DNA from: Sulfurimonas sp.
GTDB lineage: Bacteria > Campylobacterota > Campylobacteria > Campylobacterales > Sulfurimonadaceae
NCBI GenBank assembly: GCA_024762745.1
Contig: JANTGV010000081.1
Coordinates: 1 to 5,917, forward strand
DNA length: 5,917 nt
Direction: 5' to 3'
Positions 5,396-5,917 of this stretch are shown here, piece by piece. Numbering within the stretch: position 1 is the stretch's first letter; each line of letters opens with the position of its first letter. The position numbers and the translations under genes were made by a program. The notes under the pieces are model-generated. The model had not been told where the DNA came from and ran no database searches. It saw only the letters and a list, made by a program, of their open reading frames with translations.

Positions 5396-5441
5396 AATAT
5401 TCCTTCTATTTTATATTCTCTGCTAATAGATTGTGGAGGAA

Positions 5442-5917
5442 TTAACCTTCACATCCACCTTTAGCAACATTTAGTTTTTGAGTAGCTGAGTAAAGCTTAC
5501 CATCAGTACCTTCAACGATTACTTTTACAGTACCTGGATTACCCATTTTAATCTTGATTGAGTACTCGTTAATAGAATATTTGTTTGTCTCATAAACACA
5601 TACAGCAGCTTCAGGATTTGCATCTTGGAATACTGCTATTGTTTTTGCTTCAATCTTTGTACTGAAGTCGATTGGAATTGCTCCACCGTTTGCTGCAGTA
5701 GCTGTAGTACCTGAATCAAATGAAACATTTGCAGCTGAAAGTTTTACACCCTTCTCGATTGTCTCAGTTGTACCGTACATAGCTTTTATTGCATCTTCCA
5801 TCTTGTGAGCAGTCCATACTGCTGGTTTAGATTTTCTGAAATCCTCTGCTCTTACACTCGCAGGTACTACTGCTAATGCTAGTGCACCTAGTGTTATATT
5901 TAAAAATTGTCTTCTTT
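5442..5917 (-). CDS. soxY: Thiosulfate oxidation carrier protein SoxY (start beyond right edge)
   Basis: SoxY carries the sulfur substrate as a thioconjugate on a C-terminal cysteine. The reading frame continues through the right edge, so the Met and probably only a few residues are missing; 157 residues are visible. They start with RRQFLNITLGALALAVV, a twin-arginine (Tat) signal, followed by a likely cleavage after VRA (visible residues 21-23). The mature protein has the SoxY beta-sandwich pattern, for example GGAIPIDFS (77-85) and AVFQDANPEAAV (94-105), and ends in KGGCEG. The terminal motif differs from the classical GGCGG by one residue, the cysteine (visible residue 155) being kept. An additional cysteine lies at visible residue 106. 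The first internal ATG, near 5801, is not the start because it would discard the Tat signal. soxZ follows on the same transcript. Confidence 0.95.
   Translation of the reverse strand, partial: RRQFLNITLGALALAVVPASVRAEDFRKSKPAVWTAHKMEDAIKAMYGTTETIEKGVKLSAANVSFDSGTTATAANGGAIPIDFSTKIEAKTIAVFQDANPEAAVCVYETNKYSINEYSIKIKMGNPGTVKVIVEGTDGKLYSATQKLNVAKGGCEG

Noticed and set aside
5442..5801. SoxY starting at the internal ATG near 5801
   Set aside because: The frame continues upstream through a clear twin-arginine signal to the window edge, so this ATG is an internal methionine.

Overview
The window is AT-rich and encodes a set of proteins typical of a sulfur-oxidising Campylobacterota bacterium of the Sulfurimonas/Sulfurovum kind. 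The clearest pointers are a SoxY/SoxZ thiosulfate-carrier pair with a Tat signal, and a flavoprotein that closely resembles the FqrB (flavodoxin:quinone reductase) family known from Helicobacter and Campylobacter. The taxonomic placement is an inference from gene content and base composition. No tRNA, rRNA, CRISPR array, insertion sequence or integrase was seen.

Layout. The left half (about 1-3001) is read on the + strand. It starts with a large leucine-rich-repeat protein fused to a C-terminal GNAT acetyltransferase. A clear TATAAT promoter then precedes a tight three-gene unit: a 72-residue lysine-rich protein of unknown function, a class III (CobB-like) sirtuin whose GTG start overlaps the preceding TGA stop, and a YtoQ-family protein. 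The unit ends in a hairpin shared with a convergent gene for a small secreted histidine-rich protein (3014-3364, - strand). Next on the - strand is fqrB (3498-4511), with a convincing promoter overlapped by an inverted repeat that could be an operator. A noncoding stretch of about 325 bases (4512-4836) follows, then a 76-residue orphan protein on the + strand. This converges on soxYZ (5087 to the right edge, - strand) across a perfect 12-bp hairpin. SoxY is cut by the right edge, losing only its first few residues.

How the genes may work together. SoxY and SoxZ form the periplasmic carrier of the Sox pathway. Because soxZ is followed by a terminator rather than soxA/soxB, this pair may belong to a second, soxCDYZ-type cluster whose other genes would lie beyond the right edge. 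The most intriguing neighbourhood is the left one. A putative acetyl 'writer' (LRR-GNAT), a lysine-rich small protein, an NAD-dependent acyl-lysine 'eraser' (sirtuin) and a YtoQ protein of the nucleoside deoxyribosyltransferase-like fold are consecutive on one strand. Whether they form a protein-acylation module is a hypothesis; only the gene order, overlap and motifs are seen directly.
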